Assembly (NCBI RefSeq): GCF_000165795.1
Contig: NZ_CM001022.1
Location: 1,054,001 to 1,118,000 of the forward strand
Reading direction: 5' to 3'
Origin: Aminomonas paucivorans DSM 12260
GTDB taxonomy: Bacteria > Synergistota > Synergistia > Synergistales > Synergistaceae
Length of the DNA stretch: 64,000 nt
Shown one piece after another: positions 8,019 to 15,668 of the stretch. The stretch's first letter is position 1. Every line of letters begins with the position of its first letter. Below the pieces are notes generated by a model. It did no database searches, had not been told where the DNA came from, and saw only the letters and a list, made by a program, of their open reading frames with translations. The translations under genes and the position numbers were made by a program.

Positions 8019-8615
8019 CTAGAGGGTGTCCCGCTCCACGCCCGGCTCCAGGTTCGGTGTTCCCGGAGGGGCGGTTTTCCCTCCCGGAGGAGCTTTTCCG
8101 TCCTTGCCCACGATCCAGATCTTCATGCCCGGTTTCACGTAGGCCACCAGGGTGTTGATGTCCCGGTTCTTCATGCGGATGCACCCGTGGGTGGCCCGGC
8201 GTCCCACGGACCGGGGGCTGTTGGTGCCGTGGATGGCGATCTGCCAGGGGTTGTAGAAGGAGATCAGCTTGCTCCCGTAGACCCCTTTCTGGGGTTCCCC
8301 AGGTTCGTCGAACCAGGCCGGGTCGTACACCAGCTGGGACGCATCCTGAAGGACCCTCCGCACCTTGAAGACCCCTTCCGGGGTGATGAGGTCGAGGCGG
8401 TCCTTCTTCACGTCTCCTACCCCCCTGCCGACTGCCACGGGGTAGGACTTCACCAGGGTGTCCTTCCCCTGGAAGAGGTAGAGGCGAAGCCGGGATTTGT
8501 CGACCTTGATCCAGTACTCCTCCGGACCGGGAACGAAGGGGGCGGCCTGGGCCGTTCCCAGAGGCAGGAGGACTCCCAGGACCAGGAGAAGCAGGGCAAA
8601 ACGGGACAGGGACAA
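8019..8615 (-). CDS. L,D-transpeptidase (YkuD family), secreted
   Basis: A 198-residue protein with an N-terminal signal peptide (FALLLLVLGVLLPLGTAQA) and a YkuD catalytic domain. The catalytic motif is IHGTNSPRSVGRRATHGCIRM, containing the invariant HxxxxxxxxxxxxxxSHGCxR-like His and Cys (here with Thr in place of Ser). Family members cross-link peptidoglycan stem peptides (3-3 links) or attach lipoproteins outside the membrane. The C-terminal 35 residues are Pro/Gly-rich and dispensable-looking. The start is TTG at 8615, 8 bp after GGAGGTG; the longer frame reaching 8663 would spoil the signal peptide. An extended -10 promoter lies 30 bp upstream. Confidence 0.87.
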   Translation of the reverse strand: MSLSRFALLLLVLGVLLPLGTAQAAPFVPGPEEYWIKVDKSRLRLYLFQGKDTLVKSYPVAVGRGVGDVKKDRLDLITPEGVFKVRRVLQDASQLVYDPAWFDEPGEPQKGVYGSKLISFYNPWQIAIHGTNSPRSVGRRATHGCIRMKNRDINTLVAYVKPGMKIWIVGKDGKAPPGGKTAPPGTPNLEPGVERDTL

Positions 8616-8645
8616 GGGATCGTCACCTCCGAGGATGATGGGCAC

Positions 8646-8654
8646 AGTATAGCA
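8646..8654 (-). promoter_or_regulatory. Extended -10 promoter for the L,D-transpeptidase gene
   Basis: The minus strand reads TGCTATACT, an extended -10 (TGn plus TATACT), 31 bp upstream of the TTG start. The -35 is poor, as expected for extended -10 promoters. Confidence 0.45.
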
Positions 8655-8755
8655 TGAGGACAAAACGCTAGAGGACGGCTATGGGGTTTTTAACCTTGGA
8701 TTGTCTGCCCTTACCCCGCTGACACAGGAAACTGCTCTTTCTTTTTTGCGCATCC

Positions 8756-8785
8756 TTGTCAAAACGGTGATCCCGTGGTTATAAA
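8756..8785 (+). promoter_or_regulatory. Promoter of spoVS
   Basis: TTGTCA (8756-8761) and TATAAA (8780-8785) are separated by 18 bp, giving a sigma-70-type promoter about 85 bp upstream of the spoVS ATG. The leader of about 75 nt shows no obvious structured element. Confidence 0.6.
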
Positions 8786-8869
8786 AGAATGGGCGGCCAT
8801 ACGGACTTCTTCCGGACCCATCGACGACCCGCTTGCCGCGATCTCGCCACACCTGAGGAGGGAAGCTCC

Positions 8870-9130
8870 ATGGAAATTCTCAAGGTCTCGGGCAATTCCC
8901 AGCCAAAATCCGTTGCGGGAGCCATCGCTGCGGTGCTCCGGGAGTCGGGCTCCGTGGAGGTGCAGGCCGTGGGGGCCGGGGCGGTGAACCAGGCGGTGAA
9001 GTCCATCGCCATCGCCCGGGGCTACGTGGCCCCCAACGGGATCGACCTGATCTGCATCCCCGCCTTCGCCCGCATCGAGATCGACCAGGAGGAGCGCACG
9101 GCCATCCGGTTTCTCCTGGAGCCTCGCTGA
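8870..9130 (+). CDS. spoVS: Stage V sporulation protein S (SpoVS)
   Basis: An 86-residue cytoplasmic protein matching SpoVS along its whole length: MEILKVSGNSQPKSVAGAIA at the start, AVGAGAVNQAVKSIAIARGY in the middle and IPAFARIEIDQEERTAIRFL at the end. SpoVS is an Alba-like small DNA/RNA-binding fold. In Bacillus it affects septation and late sporulation, but it is also present in non-spore-formers such as Thermus and Thermotoga. No other sporulation gene occurs in this window, so here it is probably a nucleic-acid-binding regulator rather than a spore factor. The ATG follows GAGGAGGGAAGCTCC. It is monocistronic, with its own promoter and terminator. Confidence 0.92.
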   Translation: MEILKVSGNSQPKSVAGAIAAVLRESGSVEVQAVGAGAVNQAVKSIAIARGYVAPNGIDLICIPAFARIEIDQEERTAIRFLLEPR

Positions 9131-9157
9131 CCCCTCTCCCTCCCCGTGCTTTCCCCC

Positions 9158-9193
9158 GACGGTCCGGACGTCCCGTCCGGGCCGTCTTTTCTT
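9158..9193 (+). terminator. Terminator of spoVS
   Basis: GACGGTCCGGACG pairs with CGTCCGGGCCGTC (one G-T type mismatch), followed by TTTTCTT. It separates spoVS from hisS. Confidence 0.8.
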
Positions 9194-9294
9194 GCGTCCT
9201 CAGGGTTCCATTAGGTAAGATGCGTGCCATGCGACGGACCCGATGGGTTCGCCGCTGGCGTGCCATTCCATTCTCTCCGGGAGGGAATCATCCT

Positions 9295-10554
9295 ATGGAA
9301 AGCATCAAGGCGCCCCGGGGGACCCGGGACATCCTCGGCGACGAGTCCTGGAAGTGGGCCTACGTCCTGAAGGTCTGCCGGGACGTGGCGGACTGCTTCG
9401 GCTATCGGGAGGTCCACCTGCCCGTGTTCGAACACACGGAGCTGTTCTGTCGGGGCATCGGGGACACCACCGACGTGGTGGAGAAGGAGATGTACACCTT
9501 CGAGGACCGAGGAGGACGCAGCATCACCCTTCGTCCGGAACTCACCGCCTCCATGGTGCGCAGCTACCTGGAGCACGACCTGCGCAACCAGTCTCAACCC
9601 GCCAAGCTCTGGAGCGCCGGCCCCATGTTCCGCTACGAGCGCCCCCAGAAGGGGCGGTATCGCCAGTTCTGGCAGGTGGACGTGGAGGCCCTGGGGGCCG
9701 CCGATCCCCTGGTGGACGTGGAGGTGATCGGATTCTCCCTGGAGCTGTACCGCCGCCTCGGACTGGCGAATCTGGAGGTGGTGGTCAACTCCGTGGGGTG
9801 TCCGGCCTGCAGGCCCGTATACCGCCAGGCCCTGCGGGGCTACCTGGAACCTCGACTGCCCCATCTGTGCGAGAGCTGCCGGAGCCGGTACGACCGCAAC
9901 CCCTTGCGCATCCTGGACTGCAAGAACCCGGAGTGCAAGGCCCAGACGGAGGACGCCCCGGAGATCGAGGGGTCCCTCTGCCCGGAATGTCGGGAGCACT
10001 TCGCCGCCCTGCTGGCGGGTCTGGATCGCCTGGGTGCGGCGGTGCAGCGGGACAAGCGTCTGGTCCGCGGCCTGGACTACTACACCAAGACGGCCTACGA
10101 GATCCTCTCCGGAGATCTGGGGGCCCAGAACGCGGTGTGTGGCGGGGGGCGCTACGACAACCTGGCGGAGGCCATCGGGGGTCCCCACGTCCCCGGGGTG
10201 GGCTTCGCTTCGGGGATCGAGCGCATCGTCCTCACCATGGAGAGCCAGGGCCGTTCCTTCGGGGAGGCCCCTAGGCTGGACGCCTTCGTGGTGGCGGCGG
10301 AGGACGAGGCTCGGGGGGAGGCGTCCCGGTTGGCCCACCAGCTCCGCGCTGCCGGTGCCGCGGTGGACATGGACTACGCCGCCCGGAGCTTCAAGGGCCA
10401 GATGAAGGCGGCGGGGCAGTCCGGGGCGCGGTATGCCTGCATCCTGGGAGGCAAGGAACTGGCTCGGGGTGTGGTGGCCTGCAAGGACCTGGGCACGGGG
10501 GAGCAGGAGGACCTGTCCCGGGAGGACCTGAAGTCCCGCTTCGGACGTTCCTGA
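9295..10554 (+). CDS. hisS: Histidyl-tRNA synthetase
   Basis: A 419-residue class II synthetase that charges tRNA-His. Motif 1 opens with KAPRGTRDIL; motif 2 includes TLRPELTASMVRSYL and MFRYERPQKGRYRQFWQ; the histidine-A signature is LVRGLDYYTKTAYE; and CGGGRYDNLAEAIGG plus FASGIERI represent motif 3. A Cys-rich insert near residues 165-215 (CPAC, CESC, C-x6-C) may bind zinc, as in several bacterial HisRS. The C-terminal 90 residues form the anticodon domain. The ATG at 9295 follows GGGAGGGAATCATCCT; the open frame begins earlier but without a ribosome site. aspS lies 126 bp downstream, the common bacterial hisS-aspS pairing. Confidence 0.95.
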   Translation: MESIKAPRGTRDILGDESWKWAYVLKVCRDVADCFGYREVHLPVFEHTELFCRGIGDTTDVVEKEMYTFEDRGGRSITLRPELTASMVRSYLEHDLRNQSQPAKLWSAGPMFRYERPQKGRYRQFWQVDVEALGAADPLVDVEVIGFSLELYRRLGLANLEVVVNSVGCPACRPVYRQALRGYLEPRLPHLCESCRSRYDRNPLRILDCKNPECKAQTEDAPEIEGSLCPECREHFAALLAGLDRLGAAVQRDKRLVRGLDYYTKTAYEILSGDLGAQNAVCGGGRYDNLAEAIGGPHVPGVGFASGIERIVLTMESQGRSFGEAPRLDAFVVAAEDEARGEASRLAHQLRAAGAAVDMDYAARSFKGQMKAAGQSGARYACILGGKELARGVVACKDLGTGEQEDLSREDLKSRFGRS

Positions 10555-10680
10555 ACCGGGAAGGGCGACCAACGGCTTTCCCTTCGGAGGAGCCCCCTGG
10601 GGCGCCCCGGCGGAAGGCGAAGGAATGAGGAGCCGGCCCCGAGCGGTGCGCCGCCGGGACCGGGACAGGGAGGACGAGGC

Positions 10681-12483
10681 ATGAGCGGGCAGGTGTACGA
10701 CAAGACGTGGAAACGCACCGACCGGTGCGGCGACCTGAGGCTGGGGGACCAGGGACGGAGCGTGGTGCTCAACGGGTGGCTTCGCCGGCGCCGGGACCTG
10801 GGGGGCATCATCTTCCTGGAGCTGTGGGACCACACGGGCACCACCCAGGTGGTGCTGAACCCGGAGCGGGCCCCGGAGGTGCACGAGCGGGCCAAGGACC
10901 TCCGCAGCGAGTACGTCCTGGCGGTGAAAGGACGGGTCTCGGTGCGTCCCGAGGGCACGGAGAACCCCGGCATGCCCACGGGGGAGGTGGAGGTGCTGGT
11001 GGAGGATTTCCTCCTCCTGTCCCCCTCCAAGCCCCTTCCCTTCGAGATCGGGGAGGCGGAGAAGGTGGACGAGAACCTCCGGCTTCGCTACCGCTTCCTG
11101 GACCTGCGGCGGGAGAGGATGCAGCAGAACCTGCGGGTGCGCCACGCCGTGGGGGCCTACACCCGGAACTACCTGGGGGAGCGGGGCTTCATGGAGGTGG
11201 AGACCCCCATGCTCACCAAATCCACCCCCGAGGGGGCCCGGGACTTTCTGGTGCCCAGCCGGGTGAACCCGGGGCGGTTCTTCGCCCTGCCCCAGTCGCC
11301 CCAGATCTTCAAGCAGATCCTCATGGTCTCCGGGTGCGACCGGTACTTCCAGATCGTGAAGTGCTTCCGGGACGAGGACCTTCGGGCGGACCGGCAGCCC
11401 GAGTTCTCCCAGGTGGACCTGGAGATGAGTTTCGTCACCGAGGAGGACCTCTACGAGCTTCTGGAGGGCTACATGGCGGGGCTCTTCCGGGAGGTTCTGG
11501 ACCTGGAGATCCCCACCCCCTTCCCCCGCATGACCTGGAAGGAGGCCATGGACCGCTACGGCAGCGACAAGCCGGACCTGCGGATCCCCACCGCCCTGGT
11601 GGACCTGGGGGATCTGCTGGGTGCCCCCGGCGGGCCCCTGGAGTCGACGGTGGCCGCAGGGGGCGCCGTGCGCGGCCTTCCCCTCCCCGGAGGGGCTTCC
11701 CTGTCCCGCAAGGAAGTGGCGGACCTGGAGGCCCGGGCGGTGGAGCTGGGGGCGGGGGGATTGGCCTGCATCCAGCGCAAGAACGGGGAACTCAAGGGGC
11801 CCTTCGTGAAGGCTCTGGACGAGGCGACCCGGGGCCGCCTGGCGGAACGGGGCGACCTGGCCGACGGGGACGCCCTGCTGGTGGTGGCGGACAAGGAGTG
11901 GAAGCGGGTCTGCGAGGTGCTGGGGCAGCTCCGCCTGGAGCTGGCCCGGGCCCGAAACCTGGTGGAGGAGGGCTGGCGGTTCCTCTGGGTGGTGGACTTC
12001 CCCCTGCTGGAGTGGGACGAGGAGCAGGGACGCTACACGGCGGTGCACCACCCCTTCACCGCCCCCAAGGACGAGGATCTGCCCCTCCTGGATACGGACC
12101 CGGGGGCGGTGCGTTCCCGGGCCTACGACCTGGTGCTCAACGGCAACGAGGTGGGAGGCGGCTCCATCCGGATCCACAACCCCCAGATGCAGGAGCGGGT
12201 CTTCCAGGCCCTGGCCTTCACCCCCGAGGCGGCCCGGGAGCGCTTCGGCTTCCTCCTGGAGGCCCTCTCCTACGGGACCCCGCCCCACGGCGGGCTGGCC
12301 CTGGGCTTCGACCGACTGGCCATGCTCCTCTGCGGCGCCAAGTCCATCCGGGAAGTGATGGCCTTCCCCAAGACCCAGCGGGCCCAGTGCCTTCTCTCCG
12401 GGGCCCCCGGGGTGGTGGACGAGGCCCAGCTGGCGGAGCTTCAGGTGGCCAGCACCGTTCAGGACGTCTCGCAGGACGACTAG
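10681..12483 (+). CDS. aspS: Aspartyl-tRNA synthetase
   Basis: A 600-residue bacterial-type class IIb synthetase: an N-terminal OB anticodon domain (NGWLRRRRDLGGIIFLELWD), the catalytic core with LRYRFLDLRRERMQQNLRVR, TPMLTKSTPEGARDFLVPSR and FRDEDLRADRQPEFSQVDLE, the bacterial GAD insertion (about 290-410) and C-terminal motif 3 GFDRLAMLLCGAKSIREVM. Leu in the RRDLG position is the residue associated with enzymes specific for tRNA-Asp; the nondiscriminating type tends to have His there, so a discriminating enzyme is suggested, though one residue is weak evidence. The ATG follows GGGAGGACGAGGC. It lies in tandem behind hisS. Confidence 0.95.
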   Translation: MSGQVYDKTWKRTDRCGDLRLGDQGRSVVLNGWLRRRRDLGGIIFLELWDHTGTTQVVLNPERAPEVHERAKDLRSEYVLAVKGRVSVRPEGTENPGMPTGEVEVLVEDFLLLSPSKPLPFEIGEAEKVDENLRLRYRFLDLRRERMQQNLRVRHAVGAYTRNYLGERGFMEVETPMLTKSTPEGARDFLVPSRVNPGRFFALPQSPQIFKQILMVSGCDRYFQIVKCFRDEDLRADRQPEFSQVDLEMSFVTEEDLYELLEGYMAGLFREVLDLEIPTPFPRMTWKEAMDRYGSDKPDLRIPTALVDLGDLLGAPGGPLESTVAAGGAVRGLPLPGGASLSRKEVADLEARAVELGAGGLACIQRKNGELKGPFVKALDEATRGRLAERGDLADGDALLVVADKEWKRVCEVLGQLRLELARARNLVEEGWRFLWVVDFPLLEWDEEQGRYTAVHHPFTAPKDEDLPLLDTDPGAVRSRAYDLVLNGNEVGGGSIRIHNPQMQERVFQALAFTPEAARERFGFLLEALSYGTPPHGGLALGFDRLAMLLCGAKSIREVMAFPKTQRAQCLLSGAPGVVDEAQLAELQVASTVQDVSQDD

Positions 12484-12558
12484 ATCGAAAGCCGGACCGG
12501 GGCCGGGGGAGAGTCCTTCTCCTCCGACCCCGACTGTTACCTGACGGGAGGGATCAGC

Positions 12559-13245
12559 ATGGTGCAGGTTCGTTTTCTGGGACACGCGGCGTTCTCCTTG
12601 GAGGCCCCGGGGTTTCGGGGGCTCATCGATCCGTTCCTCACCGGGAACCCCGTGGCGTCCGCCTCGGCGGATTCCTTTCGGGAGCTGGACTGGATCTTCC
12701 TGACCCACGGCCACGGGGACCACGTGGGGGATGGGGTGGCCCTGGCGAAGCGGACGGGGGCCACGGTGGTGTGCAACTTCGATCTGGCCCAGCTCCTGGA
12801 GCGGGAGGGGGTCTCGACCCGGGGGATGTACTTCGCCGGGCGCACGAAGATGCCCTTCGGCTGGGTGAAGATGGTCCCCGCCTGGCACGGATCGGGGTTC
12901 AGCCGGGGGAACGAGCGGGTCTACGGAGGGGTGGCCTGCGGCTTTCTCCTGGAGGTGGAGGGCGCCCGGATCTACCACGCCGGGGACACGGGGCTCACCG
13001 TGGAGATGCAGCTCCTGGGGGAGGAGAAGGTGGACCTGGCCCTCCTGCCCATCGGAGGGTACTACGTCATGGACGGGGAGGACGCCGCCCGGGCGGTGCG
13101 CCTGATCCGGCCCCGGATGGTGGTGCCCATGCACTACGACACCTTCCCGCCCATCCAGGCGGATCCGGAGGCCTTCCGCGCCCTGGTGGGGAACGACGCG
13201 GAGGTGCGGATCCTGAAGCCCGGGGAGGCCCTGGACCTGCCCTGA
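12559..13245 (+). CDS. UPF0173-type metal-dependent hydrolase
   Basis: A 228-residue metallo-beta-lactamase-fold protein. The metal motif is His50-Gly-His-Gly-Asp-His55 in FLTHGHGDHVGD, with further ligands in PAWHGS, YHAGDTGL and VPMHYDTF near the C-terminus. It matches the UPF0173/YtkL-like cytoplasmic hydrolases across its full length. The physiological substrate of this family is not known. The ATG is preceded by GGGAGGGATCAGC. Its gene sits between aspS and the secreted YiiX-domain gene on the same strand, with 75 and 68 bp gaps. Confidence 0.88.
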   Translation: MVQVRFLGHAAFSLEAPGFRGLIDPFLTGNPVASASADSFRELDWIFLTHGHGDHVGDGVALAKRTGATVVCNFDLAQLLEREGVSTRGMYFAGRTKMPFGWVKMVPAWHGSGFSRGNERVYGGVACGFLLEVEGARIYHAGDTGLTVEMQLLGEEKVDLALLPIGGYYVMDGEDAARAVRLIRPRMVVPMHYDTFPPIQADPEAFRALVGNDAEVRILKPGEALDLP

Positions 13246-13313
13246 TTTCCCGGATGGACCGCCGACGGGACGACGCCGGGGCTCCCCAAGGGAGGACGAA
13301 GGGGGGGTGTTCC

Positions 13314-14591
13314 ATGAGGGGGAGAAGGGTCCTGTGGTCGGCTCTGCTCGTCCTCCTGTTCGCCCTGCCCGCCGGGGCCCGGGACAACGGGGATCGGCTT
13401 TTGGCCCACCTGGTGTCCCTGACGGACCCGGAGTCCCTGGAACTGTGCCTGGACGATCCGCCCGACGAGAAGGGGAGGGTGCGCCACCTCTCCTGTGTCT
13501 TGACCGGAGGGACCTTCACGGGATTCCGGGTGGAGAAAGTGGCGCTGGAGGCCTTCTTCCTGGAACTGTCCCCCCCTTCCGCCTGGGGGAAGGGGGGGCG
13601 GCGCTTCCTCGACGTCCGGGGGGCCCTCTGCACCCGGATGGAAGTGGTCCTCCTGGAGAAGGATCTGAGAGAGGCCCTGACCCCGTACCCCTGCGAGAAC
13701 TACCGTCTTCTCCCGGACCTGCTTCCCGGGAAAGTCTCCCTGCGGGTCCGCTTCACACCCCATCCCTTGCCCTTTCCCAGCGTGGCGGAGGTGGTGGCGA
13801 GGCCGGCTCTCCGAGGGGGACGGGAGCTCTGGCTGGAGGAGTCCCGCATCACCCTGAACGGGCAGGACCGGACCGATGCCTTCCGGGAGGAGTTCCTGCG
13901 GGTGCAGCCCTTCGCGGACCTGGGGGATTTCGGGTTCCCCGCAGCCCTGACGGATCTGTGCGTGGACGGGGAGAAGCTGGCCCTCTCCACCCGAACCCTT
14001 CCCGGACGGGCGGAAGGGCGGGTCTACCGGTACGAACGATCTCCCTCCCCGGTGCCGCGGCGTCCCGAGATCGGGGCGGTTTTTCGGGAACGCCTTCGCG
14101 ACGGAGACCTGCTGTTCGTCAACGGCAAGGCGTGGCGGACCAAGCTGGTGCGCCTGGCGGAGAAGAGCCCCCCCGGGGCCTCTCACGTGGGAGTGGTGCG
14201 GGTTCTCGACGGGGTGCCCCGGGTGGTGCATGCCTCCCCCGAGTTGGGGCGGATGGCGATCCAGTCCTTGGAGGAGTTCTTCGCCTTCGAAGGGGTGGAC
14301 TTCGCCCGAGTTTGCCGACTGGCGGACAACCCCGGGGCGGCGGAGGAGGCCAGCCGGCGGATGGAGGCCTACGCCCGAAGGGGAGTCCCCTTTGACGACC
14401 GGTACGACGCGGCCGAGGGGGACCGACTCTACTGTACCGAGGCCATCTGGCGGGCCTTCGGGGCTGCGGGGGTGGACCTGGCGGGGGACCGGTGGATTTC
14501 CTTGCGCAACCCCATCATCCGGGGGCGGGTGCTGCTGCCCTACGCCCTGAGCCGAAGCCCCCTCCTGGTGGAGGTGTCCACCTTTCCCTAG
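13314..14591 (+). CDS. Secreted protein with unknown N-terminal domain and permuted NlpC/P60 (YiiX-like) domain
   Basis: A 425-residue protein with a signal peptide (residues 1-22, LWSALLVLLFALPAGA). Residues 25-235 are beta-rich with repeated amphipathic strands (VALEAFFLELSPP, VEVVLLEKDL-like) and a conserved-looking LNGQDRTDAF; they resemble LmeA/DUF2993 lipid-binding folds, but this is tentative. Residues 260-420 match the YiiX/DUF830 permuted papain fold: DGDLLFVN, SHVGVV with His291, VVHASPELG, and YCTEAIW with Cys374 as the likely nucleophile. Such domains are amidases or acyl-transferring enzymes at membranes or the cell wall. The ATG follows GGGAGGACGAAGGGGGGG. The long frame that reads into it from inside aspS is not coding upstream of this ATG. 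Confidence 0.75.
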   Translation: MRGRRVLWSALLVLLFALPAGARDNGDRLLAHLVSLTDPESLELCLDDPPDEKGRVRHLSCVLTGGTFTGFRVEKVALEAFFLELSPPSAWGKGGRRFLDVRGALCTRMEVVLLEKDLREALTPYPCENYRLLPDLLPGKVSLRVRFTPHPLPFPSVAEVVARPALRGGRELWLEESRITLNGQDRTDAFREEFLRVQPFADLGDFGFPAALTDLCVDGEKLALSTRTLPGRAEGRVYRYERSPSPVPRRPEIGAVFRERLRDGDLLFVNGKAWRTKLVRLAEKSPPGASHVGVVRVLDGVPRVVHASPELGRMAIQSLEEFFAFEGVDFARVCRLADNPGAAEEASRRMEAYARRGVPFDDRYDAAEGDRLYCTEAIWRAFGAAGVDLAGDRWISLRNPIIRGRVLLPYALSRSPLLVEVSTFP

Positions 14592-14624
14592 GGGAAGGGC
14601 CGAGCGCAAAGGGAAGACAAAAGC

Positions 14625-14664
14625 AGGGAGGCCCGGGCAGATGGTTCCCCGGGCCTCCCTCGTT
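14625..14664. terminator. Bidirectional terminator
   Basis: A 13-bp stem AGGGAGGCCCGGG with CCCGGGCCTCCCT and a 10-nt loop; CGTTTCGT follows on the plus strand and TGCTTTTGTC on the minus strand. It lies between the convergent YiiX-domain and RpiR genes. Confidence 0.8.
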
Positions 14665-14683
14665 TCGTCGGGTTCTTGGGGCC

Positions 14684-15550
14684 TCAGTAGCGGAGGCCGA
14701 ATACGGGGTGGAAGATCCGCTCGTCGTGGAGGAACCGGGCCTGTTCCTCCAGGGCGGTCTTGGATCGGTCCCCCAGCTGGACCGCCAGGACGGAGGTCAG
14801 CACGTGCATGAGGAACAGGGGGCCGATGATGCTGCTCCCGAAGGTGGGGGACGCGGCGGAGACGAAGAGGGAGAGGTCCGCGAACCGGCAGACCGGTGCG
14901 GCGGGACTGTCGGTGATGGAGATGACCCGGGTCCCCTGCCGGTGAGCCGCCTCCACGGACTCCGTGACCTCCACCACGTAGCTGGGGAGTTCGCACACCA
15001 GGAGCACGTCCTGTTCCCCCGCGGACCGCACCTGCTCCTGAAGGGTCAAGGTGCCCCTCTTGAGGAGGAAGGCGTTGAGCCCCATGACCCGGAGCCGTGC
15101 CTGGAAGGATTCCGCCACCAGGGAGGAGATGCCCCACCCCAGGCAGTAGAGGTTCCGGGCGTTTTCCACCAGGTCGCAGAAGGCTGTCAGGTTCTGGGGA
15201 GAGAGCTGGGTCCACGTATCGTCCAGGTTGGCGTGCTCCATCCTGTGGATGGTCTCCGGAAGGTCCTCCTGGGAATTCACCGCCTTGGCGAGCATGGCCG
15301 CAGGGTTCACCTGCTCCAGGATGGCCTTCTGGAGGCAGTCCTTCAGCTCCGAATAGCCCGAGAAGCCCAGCATCCGGGCCACGCGGACCAACTGGGCCTT
15401 GGAGACCCGCAGCTCGTCCGCCACCTCGCCGATGGACCGGAAGGCCGCCTCCCTCATGTTGGCAAGCAGGTATTCCGCCACTCGACGGGCCTTGTTCGGC
15501 ATGTCGCCGATCTTTCCCATCATCAGCGCCTGCAGCTGGGCACTGTCCAT
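14684..15550 (-). CDS. MurR/RpiR-family transcriptional regulator (HTH plus SIS domain)
   Basis: A 288-residue regulator. The N-terminal RpiR helix-turn-helix (about residues 10-80) contains FRSIGEVADELRVSKAQLVRVARMLGFSGYSELK. The SIS domain (about 115-250) contains LYCLGWGISSLVAESFQARL and DVLLVCELPSYVVEVTE. SIS domains bind phosphosugars, but relatives also control amino-acid and other catabolic genes. No sugar gene is adjacent, so the target is unknown and may be itself. The ATG at 15550 follows AAAGGGGTGACAGG. A TTGACA promoter lies 70 bp upstream. It is convergent with the preceding gene. Confidence 0.88.
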   Translation of the reverse strand: MDSAQLQALMMGKIGDMPNKARRVAEYLLANMREAAFRSIGEVADELRVSKAQLVRVARMLGFSGYSELKDCLQKAILEQVNPAAMLAKAVNSQEDLPETIHRMEHANLDDTWTQLSPQNLTAFCDLVENARNLYCLGWGISSLVAESFQARLRVMGLNAFLLKRGTLTLQEQVRSAGEQDVLLVCELPSYVVEVTESVEAAHRQGTRVISITDSPAAPVCRFADLSLFVSAASPTFGSSIIGPLFLMHVLTSVLAVQLGDRSKTALEEQARFLHDERIFHPVFGLRY

Positions 15551-15598
15551 CCTGTCACCCCTTTTCCGTCCATGAACAGAAGTTTTCGCTCGCATCGG

Positions 15599-15628
15599 AG
15601 TCTAACCCGGACGGTGGAGATGTGTCAA
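15599..15628 (-). promoter_or_regulatory. Promoter of the RpiR regulator gene
   Basis: On the minus strand a perfect TTGACA (15628-15623) is followed after 17-18 bp by TTAGACT, giving a -10 of TAGACT. It reads into the regulator ATG at 15550. The AT-rich stretch just upstream (15639-15660, AAAAGATAAAAAAGTTTAT on plus) may act as an UP-like element. Confidence 0.6.
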
Positions 15629-15668
15629 CTTGATTGAGAGAAAAGATAAAAAAGTTTATCCGATGGTT

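Noticed and set aside
10555-10680. A T-box or other riboswitch between hisS and aspS
   Set aside because: No T-box core, specifier stem or terminator/antiterminator pair can be recognised; only a ribosome site before aspS is clear.
9211-13134. A minus-strand open frame of more than 1300 codons opposite hisS, aspS and the UPF0173 gene
   Set aside because: It is antisense to three firmly identified genes, has Pro/His/Gly/Gln-rich composition typical of GC-rich shadow frames, and shows no ribosome site or domain.
10707-13313. A plus-strand frame running through aspS into the YiiX-domain gene as one huge protein
   Set aside because: The upstream part is the out-of-frame shadow of aspS and the UPF0173 gene. 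The real gene starts at ATG 13314, with a ribosome site and signal peptide.
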